A stretch of DNA of 28,780 bases from NCBI GenBank assembly GCA_900544305.1, contig UQUV01000037.1:1-28780 (forward strand), read 5' to 3'. The translations under genes and the position numbers were made by a program. The number at the start of each line of letters is the position of its first letter. Position 1 is the first letter of the stretch. The DNA is from an uncultured Porphyromonadaceae bacterium. GTDB lineage: Bacteria > Bacteroidota > Bacteroidia > Bacteroidales > Muribaculaceae. This document shows, one piece after another, positions 1-7,281 of this stretch. The notes below the pieces were generated by a model, which was not told where the DNA came from, did not search any database, and saw only the letters and a list, made by a program, of their open reading frames with translations.

Positions 1-1
1 T

Positions 2-223
2 GTCTACAGCCAGAAAATGCAGAAATATAACGTCAAAGAATACGTTGGGGAAAATGAAGATTCCGACGGTAACAGCATGACCTTTAATTGTGTGAATGAT
101 GATGGAGTCAATTGCAATATCCGAATCCGAGCTCAGAAAAACGGTGTGAAGCAGTTGTATGTGGACTTCGAGGATTTTTCCTGGGTGTATAATTTGGACG
201 AAAAGTCGGATTCAAATAAATAA
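2..223 (+). CDS. C-terminal part of an unrecognised small protein (5' end outside window)
   Basis: The frame is open to the left edge, so the gene probably begins upstream. An internal ATG lies at 17, but the codons before it (V-Y-S-Q-K) read naturally into the same protein. The visible part is about 73 residues, acidic and polar, with alternating hydrophobic residues (NIRIRA, QLYVDF, FSWVYNL) that suggest beta strands. It has no membrane segment and no recognisable motif. It converges on the minus-strand gene at 325-1173, with a bidirectional hairpin terminator between them. I do not recognise the family and assign no function. Confidence 0.6.
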   Translation, partial: VYSQKMQKYNVKEYVGENEDSDGNSMTFNCVNDDGVNCNIRIRAQKNGVKQLYVDFEDFSWVYNLDEKSDSNK

Positions 224-247
224 TGTTTCCGTTCGGATATAAAAGTA

Positions 248-285
248 AAAACACTTCGGAGAATTTCCCCGAAGTGTTTTTTTAT
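248..285. terminator. Bidirectional intrinsic terminator between convergent genes
   Basis: The arms ACACTTCGG (251-259) and CCGAAGTGT (269-277) pair perfectly and are flanked by an A-run on the left and a T-run on the right. The hairpin can therefore stop transcription from either strand. It serves the partial gene ending at 223 and the minus-strand unit ending at 325. Confidence 0.85.
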
Positions 286-324
286 TTTGAGGCAAGAACG
301 CTGTTCGAAACTCATAAGGTCGAG

Positions 325-425
325 TTAAAAATCCATCAAAATAGGGACATTATTTTCCTTTGAAAATTTCACAGCCTTATAAAAAACGGAAAAGGCGTAT
401 TTCGCGAGTGATTCCGTGTCGTAGG
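325..425 (-). repeat. Direct repeat copy A: near-identical 3' ends of the paralogue pair
   Basis: Positions 325-425 match 1205-1305 with a constant offset of 880 bp. There is a 78-bp perfect block, one mismatch (403 against 1283) and a 22-bp perfect block. The match ends exactly at the stop codon, and identity falls sharply on the other side of 425. Confidence 0.9.
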
Positions 426-1173
426 CTCCGCCTTCAGTTAGACTGTAAGTTTTGAACTTGTCGGCCAATTCTCCCGTTTCGATATCGCCGGAAGTGTATC
501 CTTCCGTTTTGTTCCATTCCAAGATTGTCTTTTCGTCGGCATTCCATCCGAGGGTGTTGACATGCTCCAATTCTTGTTGGAGAGCGCCTGTAGAGGATAA
601 CATAATCTCGCTGTTGGTGGGTAGTACCGCACCGATAACGAAAGGATAGTCCAACGGAAGCCAATAGCTGACTCCCATAAACAACGACCAGTTCAGGTCA
701 TCACTGTTGTTGACGCGTTCGGCTATGTCGAAATCACTAAACAGATTGTCGGGTTTGAATTTCGGAGGTAGGGGTTCGCCATAAGTCTTGCAGGCAATGT
801 AGAGCCGTAGAGCCTCATAGGCAGTCCAGTCCATTTTTTCTGTATAGTAAGGCCGGACATTGTCTTCTTTCCAGGCTGGGAGTGAGGTGTTGAAATGTTT
901 GGCAAGAGCCGACAACATTCCGTTGCGCCAGTCTTCAATGGTTTTCTGTACTTCTTCCGGTGACATCGGTTCGCTGTTGTCCTCTTCCTCTTCAGAGGAT
1001 GTCCGCTGATATTCCACTCCATTGGCTTCGCACCATTGCTGCGTAGTAGTTTTCCAGTTTGCAGCATAATATCGGGTTAATGTTCCGGTGTAAATGTCCA
1101 TTGATGCACGGGCTGTGTTGGATATCCATAAGAAACATGGCAGACATAAACTGATTAAAAATTTCTTTATCAT
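325..1173 (-). CDS. Exported hypothetical protein, tandem paralogue of the gene at 1205-1981
   Basis: This is a 282-residue protein. A signal peptide spans about residues 1-23: a lysine n-region, the hydrophobic core FLISLCLPCFLWI, and an A-R-A cleavage site. It is followed by a mature domain beginning SMDIYTGTLTRYY. The mature part aligns along its whole length with the protein from 1205-1981, including the blocks DWTAYEALRL, ACKTYGEPLPP, DFDIAERVNNS, LDYPFVIGA and LGWNADEKT. I recall similar MDIY-GTL-RYY proteins in other bacteria but cannot name the family or its activity. It is the last gene of a probable three-gene minus-strand unit and starts 31 bp after its paralogue. No catalytic motif is obvious. 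Tandem copies with different localisation would suit an immunity-like or substrate-binding role, but that is speculation. Confidence 0.75.
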   Translation of the reverse strand: MIKKFLISLCLPCFLWISNTARASMDIYTGTLTRYYAANWKTTTQQWCEANGVEYQRTSSEEEEDNSEPMSPEEVQKTIEDWRNGMLSALAKHFNTSLPAWKEDNVRPYYTEKMDWTAYEALRLYIACKTYGEPLPPKFKPDNLFSDFDIAERVNNSDDLNWSLFMGVSYWLPLDYPFVIGAVLPTNSEIMLSSTGALQQELEHVNTLGWNADEKTILEWNKTEGYTSGDIETGELADKFKTYSLTEGGAYDTESLAKYAFSVFYKAVKFSKENNVPILMDF

Positions 1174-1204
1174 ATTGTTCGGGTATTTGCGTTTTGTTAG
1201 TGTT

Positions 1205-1305
1205 TTAAAAATCCATCAAAATAGGGACATTATTTTCCTTTGAAAATTTCACAGCCTTATAAAAAACGGAAAAGGCGTATTTGGCGAGTGATTCCGTGTC
1301 GTAGG
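1205..1305 (-). repeat. Direct repeat copy B: near-identical 3' ends of the paralogue pair
   Basis: This is the partner of 325-425. It covers the codons for the C-terminal residues of the paralogue, ending NVPILMDF and the stop. Confidence 0.9.
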
Positions 1306-1981
1306 TTCCACCTTCGGTCTGGCTGAAAGCTTTGAACTTGTCAGACAGTTGTTCCGTTTTGGTATCTCCGGAAATGTATCCTTCTGTTTCATTCCATTCA
1401 AAGATTGTCTTTTCGTCGGCATTCCATCCGAGAGTGTTGATATATTCCAATTCCCGCAGCAGAGCGCCGGTGGAGGACAGTACGATTTCGCGGCCCATAG
1501 GTGTTCGTGCTCCGATAACGAACGGATAGTCCAACGGAATCCAATGGCTGGCTCCCATAAACAGTGACAAGTTCAGGTCATTGCTGTTGTTCACACGTTC
1601 AGCAATGTCGAAATCATCAAACTGATTGTCTGCTTTGAATATTGGAGGCAGAGGTTCGCCGTAAGTTTTGCAGGCAATGAAAAGCCGCAGAGCTTCATAG
1701 GCTGCCCAGTCCATTTTTTCGGTATAATAAGGCCGTATATTGTCCTCTTTCCAAGTAGGAAGTGCAGTGTCGAAATGGTTGGAAAGTGCAGAAATCATGC
1801 CGTCGCACCATTCTACTACGGTTTCCTCTATTTCTTCCTGCGACATGGTTTCGCCATTGTCTTCTTCCGGAGTTATTCGCTGATAGTTCATCCCATTGGA
1901 TTCGCACCATTGTTGCATGGCCGTTTTCCAATTGTCTGAGTAGTACCGGATTAATGTTCCGGCATAAATATCCATTCCCAT
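1205..1981 (-). CDS. Cytoplasmic hypothetical protein, tandem paralogue of the gene at 325-1173
   Basis: This is a 258-residue protein starting MGMDIYAGTLIRYY with no signal peptide. An in-frame upstream extension is short and ends in the preceding gene's stop, so the missing export signal is not a start-site error. It shares the full domain of its neighbour (W-x-Y-E-A-L-R-L-x-I-A-C-K-T-Y-G block, DIAERVNNS, LDYPFVIGA, NVPILMDF C-terminus). It begins 16 bp after the stop of the gene at 1998-3035, which implies co-transcription. The family is unrecognised. Its last 101 bp match the paralogue with one mismatch, against roughly 70-75% identity in the adjoining 60 bp. Confidence 0.75.
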   Translation of the reverse strand: MGMDIYAGTLIRYYSDNWKTAMQQWCESNGMNYQRITPEEDNGETMSQEEIEETVVEWCDGMISALSNHFDTALPTWKEDNIRPYYTEKMDWAAYEALRLFIACKTYGEPLPPIFKADNQFDDFDIAERVNNSNDLNLSLFMGASHWIPLDYPFVIGARTPMGREIVLSSTGALLRELEYINTLGWNADEKTIFEWNETEGYISGDTKTEQLSDKFKAFSQTEGGTYDTESLAKYAFSVFYKAVKFSKENNVPILMDF

Positions 1982-1997
1982 ATTTTAAATAATTGTT

Positions 1998-3035
1998 TTA
2001 TACATAAATATTAAAAGGTATAACTGTATAGCCTTCATCAGTACAAAGGCTACCGTATTTTTCTGCTTTTCTTCCCATGCAATATTTAGCACGGACACAC
2101 CGTAATGCCAAGTTCTCTTCAGAGTCCATGACAATTCGTCTTCCTTCAATTCGTACGGTTGGAAAGACTTCATTTCCGTCTTTATCTTCAAATCTTAAGC
2201 CTTTGATTCTGCCGTCGGGGTTAGTGTTTTGTAAATATTCAAAGTCTCCATAAAATTCCAATGTCAGATTTGGCGGCTTAATGGTGTAGGAGCGTACCAA
2301 CGGATTTTTGTTGATTCTCATAATTTCTCGGGAAATTTTGTAGGCATCAACTTTTCTCATGTCCCATCCGTAAGGGCGGAAAAGAAGAAAGTCTTCTCGT
2401 TCGATAAAGCGGAACATTTCTGTCAAATTCTTAGCATAGTCGGAAATTTCTGGATTCCCGTTTTGCAGTTGTTCGCCAATATGTCTCAAAAGAATGATTT
2501 TCAAGGGGTAGTAGCTTTCCGGACGAACAATTTTTGCTAATGACAGATAGCAGAAAATCCATTCTATTCCTGATTGGAAAATCGGATAGGCAGTTGTCAG
2601 CAATGGAGCGACGTCAGCGTTATACATTGTTTCTAACGTTGCATAGCGGGAATAAAAGTTTTCTGCAAAATTTATAACAGAATCACGTAACTCTGCATAG
2701 CGTGTTTCAAAATCTGAACCGTCTAAAGAAAAGCGGAAACCGTTTTCCGGATTACAAACATTACCTTCAGCGTAAACCTGAGGTAATTTGATGAACACTT
2801 CTTGTGGTAGCTGTGTGAAGCGTTCAAACCATTCGTTTAAATTGTAGAATTGCTTGTAGAATGCAACTTTTATATATTGGTGTGTCGTATCTTTTGTCCG
2901 TTCAAATCTGATATACTGATACCATTCGTCTGTTTTCCAACGGAATGTTTTGGTCTTATCTTGAAACTTATAGTTTTGAAAAAACGGTTCTTCTGACAAA
3001 CGGGACATTACGATTGTGAAAATTTCTTTTCGCAT
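1998..3035 (-). CDS. Hypothetical two-part protein, possibly DUF4304-like N-terminus with an esterase-type C-terminal sandwich
   Basis: This is a 345-residue soluble protein with no signal peptide or membrane segment. Residues 1-70 (FFQNYKFQDKTKTFRW, then WYQYIRFERTK) resemble the 'large hydrophilic pocket' style of DUF4304 proteins, where a Phe-x-Phe-x-Arg stretch is followed by a beta strand. Residues 100-245 look helical. Residues about 249-345 (LEFYGDFEYL, IKGLRFEDKDGNEVFP, VRIEGRRIVM, VRAKYCMGR, then GYTVIPFNIYV) follow the order of the C-terminal beta domain of sialate O-acetylesterases, but with no catalytic esterase domain in front. Both matches are by eye. The gene is AT-richer than the core genes downstream and is first in a likely unit with the two paralogues. 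Function unknown. Confidence 0.7.
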   Translation of the reverse strand: MRKEIFTIVMSRLSEEPFFQNYKFQDKTKTFRWKTDEWYQYIRFERTKDTTHQYIKVAFYKQFYNLNEWFERFTQLPQEVFIKLPQVYAEGNVCNPENGFRFSLDGSDFETRYAELRDSVINFAENFYSRYATLETMYNADVAPLLTTAYPIFQSGIEWIFCYLSLAKIVRPESYYPLKIILLRHIGEQLQNGNPEISDYAKNLTEMFRFIEREDFLLFRPYGWDMRKVDAYKISREIMRINKNPLVRSYTIKPPNLTLEFYGDFEYLQNTNPDGRIKGLRFEDKDGNEVFPTVRIEGRRIVMDSEENLALRCVRAKYCMGRKAEKYGSLCTDEGYTVIPFNIYV

Positions 3036-3118
3036 AAAGGTTAGAATGCAATAAAATGTTTTTCATCGCTAAATTATAAAAAAAACGGATTATTTAAAAA
3101 AATTAGGGAGAATTATTT

Positions 3119-3283
3119 TCATTCGCAATCCCACAATTGTCGCCAATCGGTTACATCATATCTTACCTTTCCAAATTCGCAAAACAGTTTGCGGGGAACG
3201 ATATAGCGTTCGCTTTCGGTGTCATTTTGAATAAAATAGTCGGCGGTTCGGGATAAAAAATAATTGAAACGAGTTTCATTATT
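3119..3283 (-). pseudogene. Decayed C-terminal coding fragment without a start codon
   Basis: On the minus strand, 54 codons stay open from just after a TAA (3284-3286) to a TGA (3119-3121). There is no ATG, GTG or TTG in frame. The translation looks like real protein: its C-terminal half contains RYIVPRKLFCEFGKV and then RYDVTDWRQLWDCE at the end. The track below 60 residues would not have shown it. The most likely reading is the 3' remnant of a gene truncated by a past rearrangement, 83 bp upstream of the 1998-3035 gene. Its family is not recognised. Confidence 0.45.
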
Positions 3284-3351
3284 TTATTCTCCGCTCACCT
3301 TTCACTATTTTTGCAAACGAATTTTTAAAAACGAGACAAAATAATGAAACT
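3272..3351. repeat. 14-bp perfect inverted repeat flanking the porin promoter
   Basis: AGTTTCATTATTTT (3272-3285) is the exact reverse complement of AAAATAATGAAACT (3338-3351). The right arm contains the start codon and second codon of the porin-like gene. The 52-bp interval holds the -7 element and the 5' leader. Confidence 0.7.
3306..3313 (+). promoter_or_regulatory. -7 element TATTTTTG of the porin-like gene
   Basis: This matches the Bacteroidota TAnnTTTG element 31 bp upstream of the ATG at 3344. The -33 region (around 3283-3287) is T-rich but not consensus. Confidence 0.6.
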
Positions 3352-4594
3352 GAACTATTTGTTACTTGCAGGTTTGCTGTGTGGGGCGGGTATGGCTTCG
3401 GCACAGAAAAGCGGTTTTGACTATAAGTTTTACGGACAGGTGCGTACGGACTTGTTCTACAACAGCCGTTCGAATTCGGAATCGGTGGACGGTCTGTTCT
3501 ATATGTATCCGAAAGATGAGGCGCTCGATGCTGCGGGCAATGACCTGAACGCTCAGGCTGACGGAAATTTCTATACGATGTATTCGCGTGTGGGTGTTGA
3601 TGTCAACGGTCCAGAAATAGGCAAGGGCATCAAGACATCGGCTAAACTCGAAGTGGATTTCCGTGGCAGCGGAACGAGCTACTATATGCTGCGCCTGCGC
3701 CATGTGTATTTCAATTTGGCATGGAAAAAATCGTCGTTGCTCGTGGGGCAGACATGGCATCCGTTCTATGGCGAGGTGGCTCCCGAAATTCTGAACCTGA
3801 ACATGGGTGCGCCTTATCAGCCGTTCAGCCGCGCTCCGCAAATCCGCTACCGCTATAACGAGGGTGCTTTCCAATTGCAACTCGCTGCGTTGTGGCAGTC
3901 GCAATACCTTTCCGTTGGCCCTGCTTCCAACAATGTGGGAGAGACAGCCACGCAGAAAAGTCAGCGTTTCATTAAAAACGGTTGTGTGCCAGAGTTGGCG
4001 TTGAATCTCGACTATAAGGCAAACGGATGGATCGCCGGCGGGGGTATCGACATGACGTCGATTGTGCCGCGTACGCAGTCGAATATCGGTGGCAAGACTT
4101 ATAAGGTGGACGAGCGTATCACATCAATTTCGGCAGAAGCGCACGTCAGCTATAAAAACAACGGTTGGCTGGTGGCTGCCAAGAGCGTGTATGGCTCCAA
4201 CTTCACGCAGGCAAGCGGCGTGGGCGGTTATGGTATCGTTTCGTTCGACCAGATTGACGGCAGCCAGGAGTACACTCCGGTGCGTGTTTCTTCCACATGG
4301 CTGAATGTGGCCTACGGTTCGAAATGGCGTCCGGCTGTGATGGTGGGCTATCTGAAGAATCTCGGTTGCGACACATCGGTTTCGGGTGTACTGGGCACGG
4401 GCGTTTCCGACGGACTTGACCAGCTTGTCAGCGCAACGGCAGAACTTACATACAATCTGCCCAACTGGAAATTCGGAGTGGAATATATGCTTTGTAATGC
4501 CTTCTATGGCGATTTGACCAATGAAGCCCGCGTGGAAAATACGCATAGCGTAATGAACCACCGCTTTGTGGCAACGGCTGTATTCCAGTTCTAA
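3344..4594 (+). CDS. Outer-membrane beta-barrel porin-like protein
   Basis: This is a 416-residue protein. A signal peptide spans residues 1-20 (MKLNYLLLAGLLCGAGMASA, cleaved before QKSG). The mature chain is built from alternating amphipathic strands (YKFYGQVRTDLFY, YYMLRLRHVYFNLAW, IRYRYNEGAFQLQLAAL, WLNVAYGSKWRPAVMVGYL). It ends in FVATAVFQF, the terminal phenylalanine expected for BamA-assembled barrels. The blocks SAKLEVDFRG and SSLLVGQTWHPF resemble DcaP/phosphate-selective-type porin proteins common in Bacteroidota. The substrate cannot be read from the sequence. The gene stands alone, with its own promoter. Confidence 0.75.
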   Translation: MKLNYLLLAGLLCGAGMASAQKSGFDYKFYGQVRTDLFYNSRSNSESVDGLFYMYPKDEALDAAGNDLNAQADGNFYTMYSRVGVDVNGPEIGKGIKTSAKLEVDFRGSGTSYYMLRLRHVYFNLAWKKSSLLVGQTWHPFYGEVAPEILNLNMGAPYQPFSRAPQIRYRYNEGAFQLQLAALWQSQYLSVGPASNNVGETATQKSQRFIKNGCVPELALNLDYKANGWIAGGGIDMTSIVPRTQSNIGGKTYKVDERITSISAEAHVSYKNNGWLVAAKSVYGSNFTQASGVGGYGIVSFDQIDGSQEYTPVRVSSTWLNVAYGSKWRPAVMVGYLKNLGCDTSVSGVLGTGVSDGLDQLVSATAELTYNLPNWKFGVEYMLCNAFYGDLTNEARVENTHSVMNHRFVATAVFQF

Positions 4595-4597
4595 AAA

Positions 4598-4628
4598 GGG
4601 TTATGGATTAGAGGTTATAGGTTAAGGG
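4598..4628 (+). repeat. Short degenerate GGTTATR/GGATTAGA-type repeat, left copy
   Basis: Directly after the porin stop are tandem degenerate units (GGGTTATGG, GAGGTTATAGGTTA). An inverted, related block (ATAACCCATAACCGCTAACC) lies at 4777-4804. The two blocks bracket the hairpin at 4663-4696. Confidence 0.55.
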
Positions 4629-4662
4629 AAGGGACACGTTCCCAACCGCTGAAAATAATAAA

Positions 4663-4696
4663 CGGAGCATTGCAGACAAATCGCTGCAATGCTCCG
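4663..4696 (-). terminator. Strong hairpin, probable terminator of the minus-strand hydrolase unit
   Basis: A 13-bp perfect stem (4663-4675 with 4684-4696) encloses an 8-nt loop. On the minus strand it is followed by TTTATTATTTTC. On the plus strand there is no T-run, so it fits the transcript arriving from 4807 best, though it may also block porin read-through. Confidence 0.65.
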
Positions 4697-4733
4697 TGCG
4701 TAATAATAAGGCGTAAGGGAATAACTTTTTTTG

Positions 4734-4754
4734 TTTACGGTTTACAGTTTACGG
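4734..4754 (+). repeat. Three tandem 7-bp units TTTACGG/TTTACAG/TTTACGG
   Basis: The units lie at 4734-4740, 4741-4747 and 4748-4754 and differ at a single base. They sit between the terminator hairpin and the inverted GGTTATR block. Confidence 0.8.
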
Positions 4755-4776
4755 TCAGCGGTCGTTTCTGCAAACT

Positions 4777-4804
4777 ATAACCCATAACCGCTAACCTCTA
4801 ACCC
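4777..4804 (-). repeat. Short degenerate repeat, right (inverted) copy
   Basis: This is the inverted counterpart of 4598-4628, read on the minus strand as GGGTTAGAGGTTAGCGG followed by TTATGGGTTAT. It ends against the stop of the hydrolase gene. Confidence 0.5.
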
Positions 4805-4806
4805 GA

Positions 4807-5865
4807 TCACTTCATTGCCTCTTTCATAAACTTGTCGATTTCATCGAACGGAATGACCGACAGGTTGTCGTAGAGGTCGGTGTGGTTGGCACCCGGGATG
4901 ATGAGGAGGCGTTTGTTGTCGCCTTTCAGTCGTTTATAGGTGTCTTCGCTGAAATAGCGCGAGTGAGCCTTTTCGCCGTGGATGAGAAGGACGGCACTGC
5001 GGATTTCATCGCAGTAGGAGAGGATAGGCATATTGATGAACGACAGGGAGGAAGTCTTGTTCCAGCCGTCGTTGGAGTTGAGCGAGCGCGGATGATAGCC
5101 ACGTGGAGTTTTGTAGTAGGCGTAGTAGTCCTTCACGAATTGCGGTGCATCGTCGGGCAGCGGGTCAACCACACCGCCGGCACGTTCGTAACTGCCGTTG
5201 CGGGCATCAACGGTACGCTGTTCGTTCAGTTGCTTTTTCAGTTCGTAGCGCTGGTCGGCGTTCATGCTGTCGAAATAGCCGTTGGCGTTTACGCGGCTCA
5301 TGTCGTACATCGTTGAGGCTACGGTGGCTTTTATTCGGGTGTCCATTGCCGCGGCATTGATGGCAAATCCGCCCCAGCCGCAAATGCCGATAATGCCGAT
5401 TCGTTCGCTGTCGACATCGTCACGCGTCAGCAGATAGTCGACTGCTGCCGAGAAGTCTTCCGTGTTGATGTCGGGCGAAGCAACATAGCGCGGTGTGCCG
5501 CCGCTTTCGCCGGTGAACGACGGGTCGAAGGCAATTGTGAGATAGCCGCGTTCGGCCATTTTCTGCGCATAGAGTCCGGAACATTGCTCCTTTACAGCTC
5601 CGAACGGTCCGCTCACGGCAATGGCCGGCATGCGTCCGGATGCGTTTATTGGCTGATAGAGATCGGCAACGAGCGTTATACCGTAGCGGTTGACAAATGT
5701 TATCTTCGAGTGATTCACTTTGTCGCTTTTCGGGAAAACTTTATCCCAGCTTTCGGTTATTTCCATAGTTTCCTTTTTTAGAGTGCTTTGATTGGTTTGT
5801 GCCTGCATGAACAATGCCGTCGGCAAGCAGCAGACGATGAACATGCTGGCAAGAGTCTTTCTCAT
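4807..5865 (-). CDS. Secreted alpha/beta hydrolase (YcjY/dienelactone-hydrolase-like)
   Basis: This is a 352-residue protein with an N-terminal signal peptide (hydrophobic FIVCCLPTALFM, cleavage near the MQAQT region, residue 23). Family landmarks are an N-terminal strand pair (VNRYGITLVADLYQP), the oxyanion-strand block AIAVSGPFGAVKEQ, the GFDPSFTGESGG-like segment at about 111-123, the nucleophile elbow GICGWGG at 160-166 with Cys162 in the nucleophile position, and the base in GANHTDLYD (His328). A Cys rather than Ser nucleophile is known in dienelactone hydrolases and in this YcjY-like group. The substrate is unknown. It is the last gene of the 7264-to-4807 unit and starts 19 bp after the acetyltransferase stop. 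Confidence 0.8.
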   Translation of the reverse strand: MRKTLASMFIVCCLPTALFMQAQTNQSTLKKETMEITESWDKVFPKSDKVNHSKITFVNRYGITLVADLYQPINASGRMPAIAVSGPFGAVKEQCSGLYAQKMAERGYLTIAFDPSFTGESGGTPRYVASPDINTEDFSAAVDYLLTRDDVDSERIGIIGICGWGGFAINAAAMDTRIKATVASTMYDMSRVNANGYFDSMNADQRYELKKQLNEQRTVDARNGSYERAGGVVDPLPDDAPQFVKDYYAYYKTPRGYHPRSLNSNDGWNKTSSLSFINMPILSYCDEIRSAVLLIHGEKAHSRYFSEDTYKRLKGDNKRLLIIPGANHTDLYDNLSVIPFDEIDKFMKEAMK

Positions 5866-5884
5866 GTCGGTTTGCTTTTTGGGG

Positions 5885-6442
5885 TTATAGATATTTTACA
5901 ATTTTTGCGGGGCTTCCGACTACCACAGCATTGTCGGGCACATCCTTCGTCACAACAGAACCGGCTCCGACAATGGCATTTTCGCCGATAGTCACACCCG
6001 GAAGAACAATGACTCCGGCACCAAGCCAGGCATTGCGGCGGATGACTACAGGGCGTGCATGGAGGCCATGACGCTGTTGCGGATTCTGCGGATGTTCCTC
6101 GGTAATGATATTCGTGTTCGGGCCGATGAGCACATCGTCTTCCACCGTGATGCCGCCCAGGTCAAGGAACGTGCAGTTGAAATTGATAATCACGTTTTTG
6201 CCCAATCGGGTGTTCTTTCCATAAGCTATGTAGAACGGCAAAAAAATTTGAACAGATTCGTCGACGTCCGTTCCGGTGATTTGACGGAGATAGCTGGTGA
6301 GGCTTTCCTGCGTCTGGTGACTGCTGTTCATTTCGTCAACCAGTCGTCGGGTTTTCTCCACTTCTTTGTTCAGTTCAATATATCCGCTGTCGTTGGCGGA
6401 CAAGGTTTCTCCTGATTTCAGTCTTGTAAAAACGTCCTGCAT
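5885..6442 (-). CDS. Hexapeptide-repeat sugar O-acetyltransferase (maltose/galactoside acetyltransferase family)
   Basis: This is a 185-residue protein. Residues 1-70 form the helical N-terminal Mac-type region. From about 75 the chain shows isoleucine-patch hexapeptides (NVIINFNCTFLDLGGITVEDDVLIGPNTNI) that build a left-handed beta helix, and it closes with GAGSVVTKDVPDNAVVVGSPAKIV. His117 in TEEHPQN matches the catalytic histidine of LacA/Maa. The enzyme would transfer acetyl from acetyl-CoA to a sugar or similar hydroxyl. The start lies 3 bp after the stop of the CMD-cupin gene, so they are translationally close. It is one of several such enzymes usually present per Bacteroidales genome, so the acceptor is not assigned. 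Confidence 0.88.
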   Translation of the reverse strand: MQDVFTRLKSGETLSANDSGYIELNKEVEKTRRLVDEMNSSHQTQESLTSYLRQITGTDVDESVQIFLPFYIAYGKNTRLGKNVIINFNCTFLDLGGITVEDDVLIGPNTNIITEEHPQNPQQRHGLHARPVVIRRNAWLGAGVIVLPGVTIGENAIVGAGSVVTKDVPDNAVVVGSPAKIVKYL

Positions 6443-6445
6443 GAT

Positions 6446-7264
6446 TTATTCTTCAAGTTTGTCATATTCATTATCGGCAACAGGCTCCAGCCATTCGTTG
6501 CTTGTATTTTCTCCCGGCACTTCGATGGCGATGTGCGAAAACCAGCTGTCGGCAGCCGCTCCGTGCCAATGTTTCGTGTTGGCAGGAATTTCCACCACAT
6601 CCCCGCTTTGGAGCATGCGTGCCGGCTTGCCCCATTCCTGATACCAGCCTCGTCCGGCCATGCAGATGAGGATTTGTCCGCCGCCTTTGTCGGCATGGTG
6701 GATGTGCCAGTTGTTACGGCAGCGGGGCTCGAACGTCACGTTGTAGATGCCGTGCGACGGCGACAGGGGTTCAAGGTAGCTTTTCCCGATAAAGTATTTG
6801 GCGAAACCGGTGTTCTCGTTACCGATGGGGAAGGGCAGTTGCTGCTGAAACTGCTTCATTCCGTCCATGTCAGCCGGTTCGTTCCACACTTCTTTGGCAA
6901 GGCGGAAGGCAGCCCACACTTTCGGCCATCCGGCATAAAAGCCGATATGCGTCAGCATTTCTGAAATTTCGGTTTTTGTCACTCCGTTTGCCTTGGCTGT
7001 CTGCAAATGGTAGGTAAGCGACGAATCGACGATGCCCATGCTGACCAATGATGTGATGGTTATCATGCTTCTGTCGTGAAGGCTCAGTTTGTCGGTTCTG
7101 CTCCATACTTCGCCAAAAAGCACATCGTCGTTCAGTTCTGCAAACTTGGGTGCAAATTCCCCGAGTTGCTCTCTTCCCGCTGTCTGTTTGATTTTATTCT
7201 GTGCCATAATCGTAGAGGTGTTAAAAGCGGCAATAAGGATTGCCGAAAGGAGAATATGTTTCAT
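6446..7264 (-). CDS. Exported carboxymuconolactone decarboxylase-like / cupin fusion protein
   Basis: This is a 272-residue protein with a signal peptide over residues 1-21 (ending TIMAQ). Residues about 35-128 form a CMD (AhpD-fold) domain with the typical SLHDRSMITITSLVSMG and ISEMLTHIGFYAGWP blocks. They contain no cysteine, so AhpD-type CxxC redox chemistry is unlikely. Residues about 165-255 form a cupin with the metal set WHIHH (H187, H189), Q197 and H232/H234 in KHWHG. The CMD-cupin architecture is common in Bacteroidota, but its reaction is not established. It is the first gene of a three-gene unit, divergent from an AraC regulator. Confidence 0.87.
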   Translation of the reverse strand: MKHILLSAILIAAFNTSTIMAQNKIKQTAGREQLGEFAPKFAELNDDVLFGEVWSRTDKLSLHDRSMITITSLVSMGIVDSSLTYHLQTAKANGVTKTEISEMLTHIGFYAGWPKVWAAFRLAKEVWNEPADMDGMKQFQQQLPFPIGNENTGFAKYFIGKSYLEPLSPSHGIYNVTFEPRCRNNWHIHHADKGGGQILICMAGRGWYQEWGKPARMLQSGDVVEIPANTKHWHGAAADSWFSHIAIEVPGENTSNEWLEPVADNEYDKLEE

Positions 7265-7281
7265 CTGTAATGTTGTTTATG

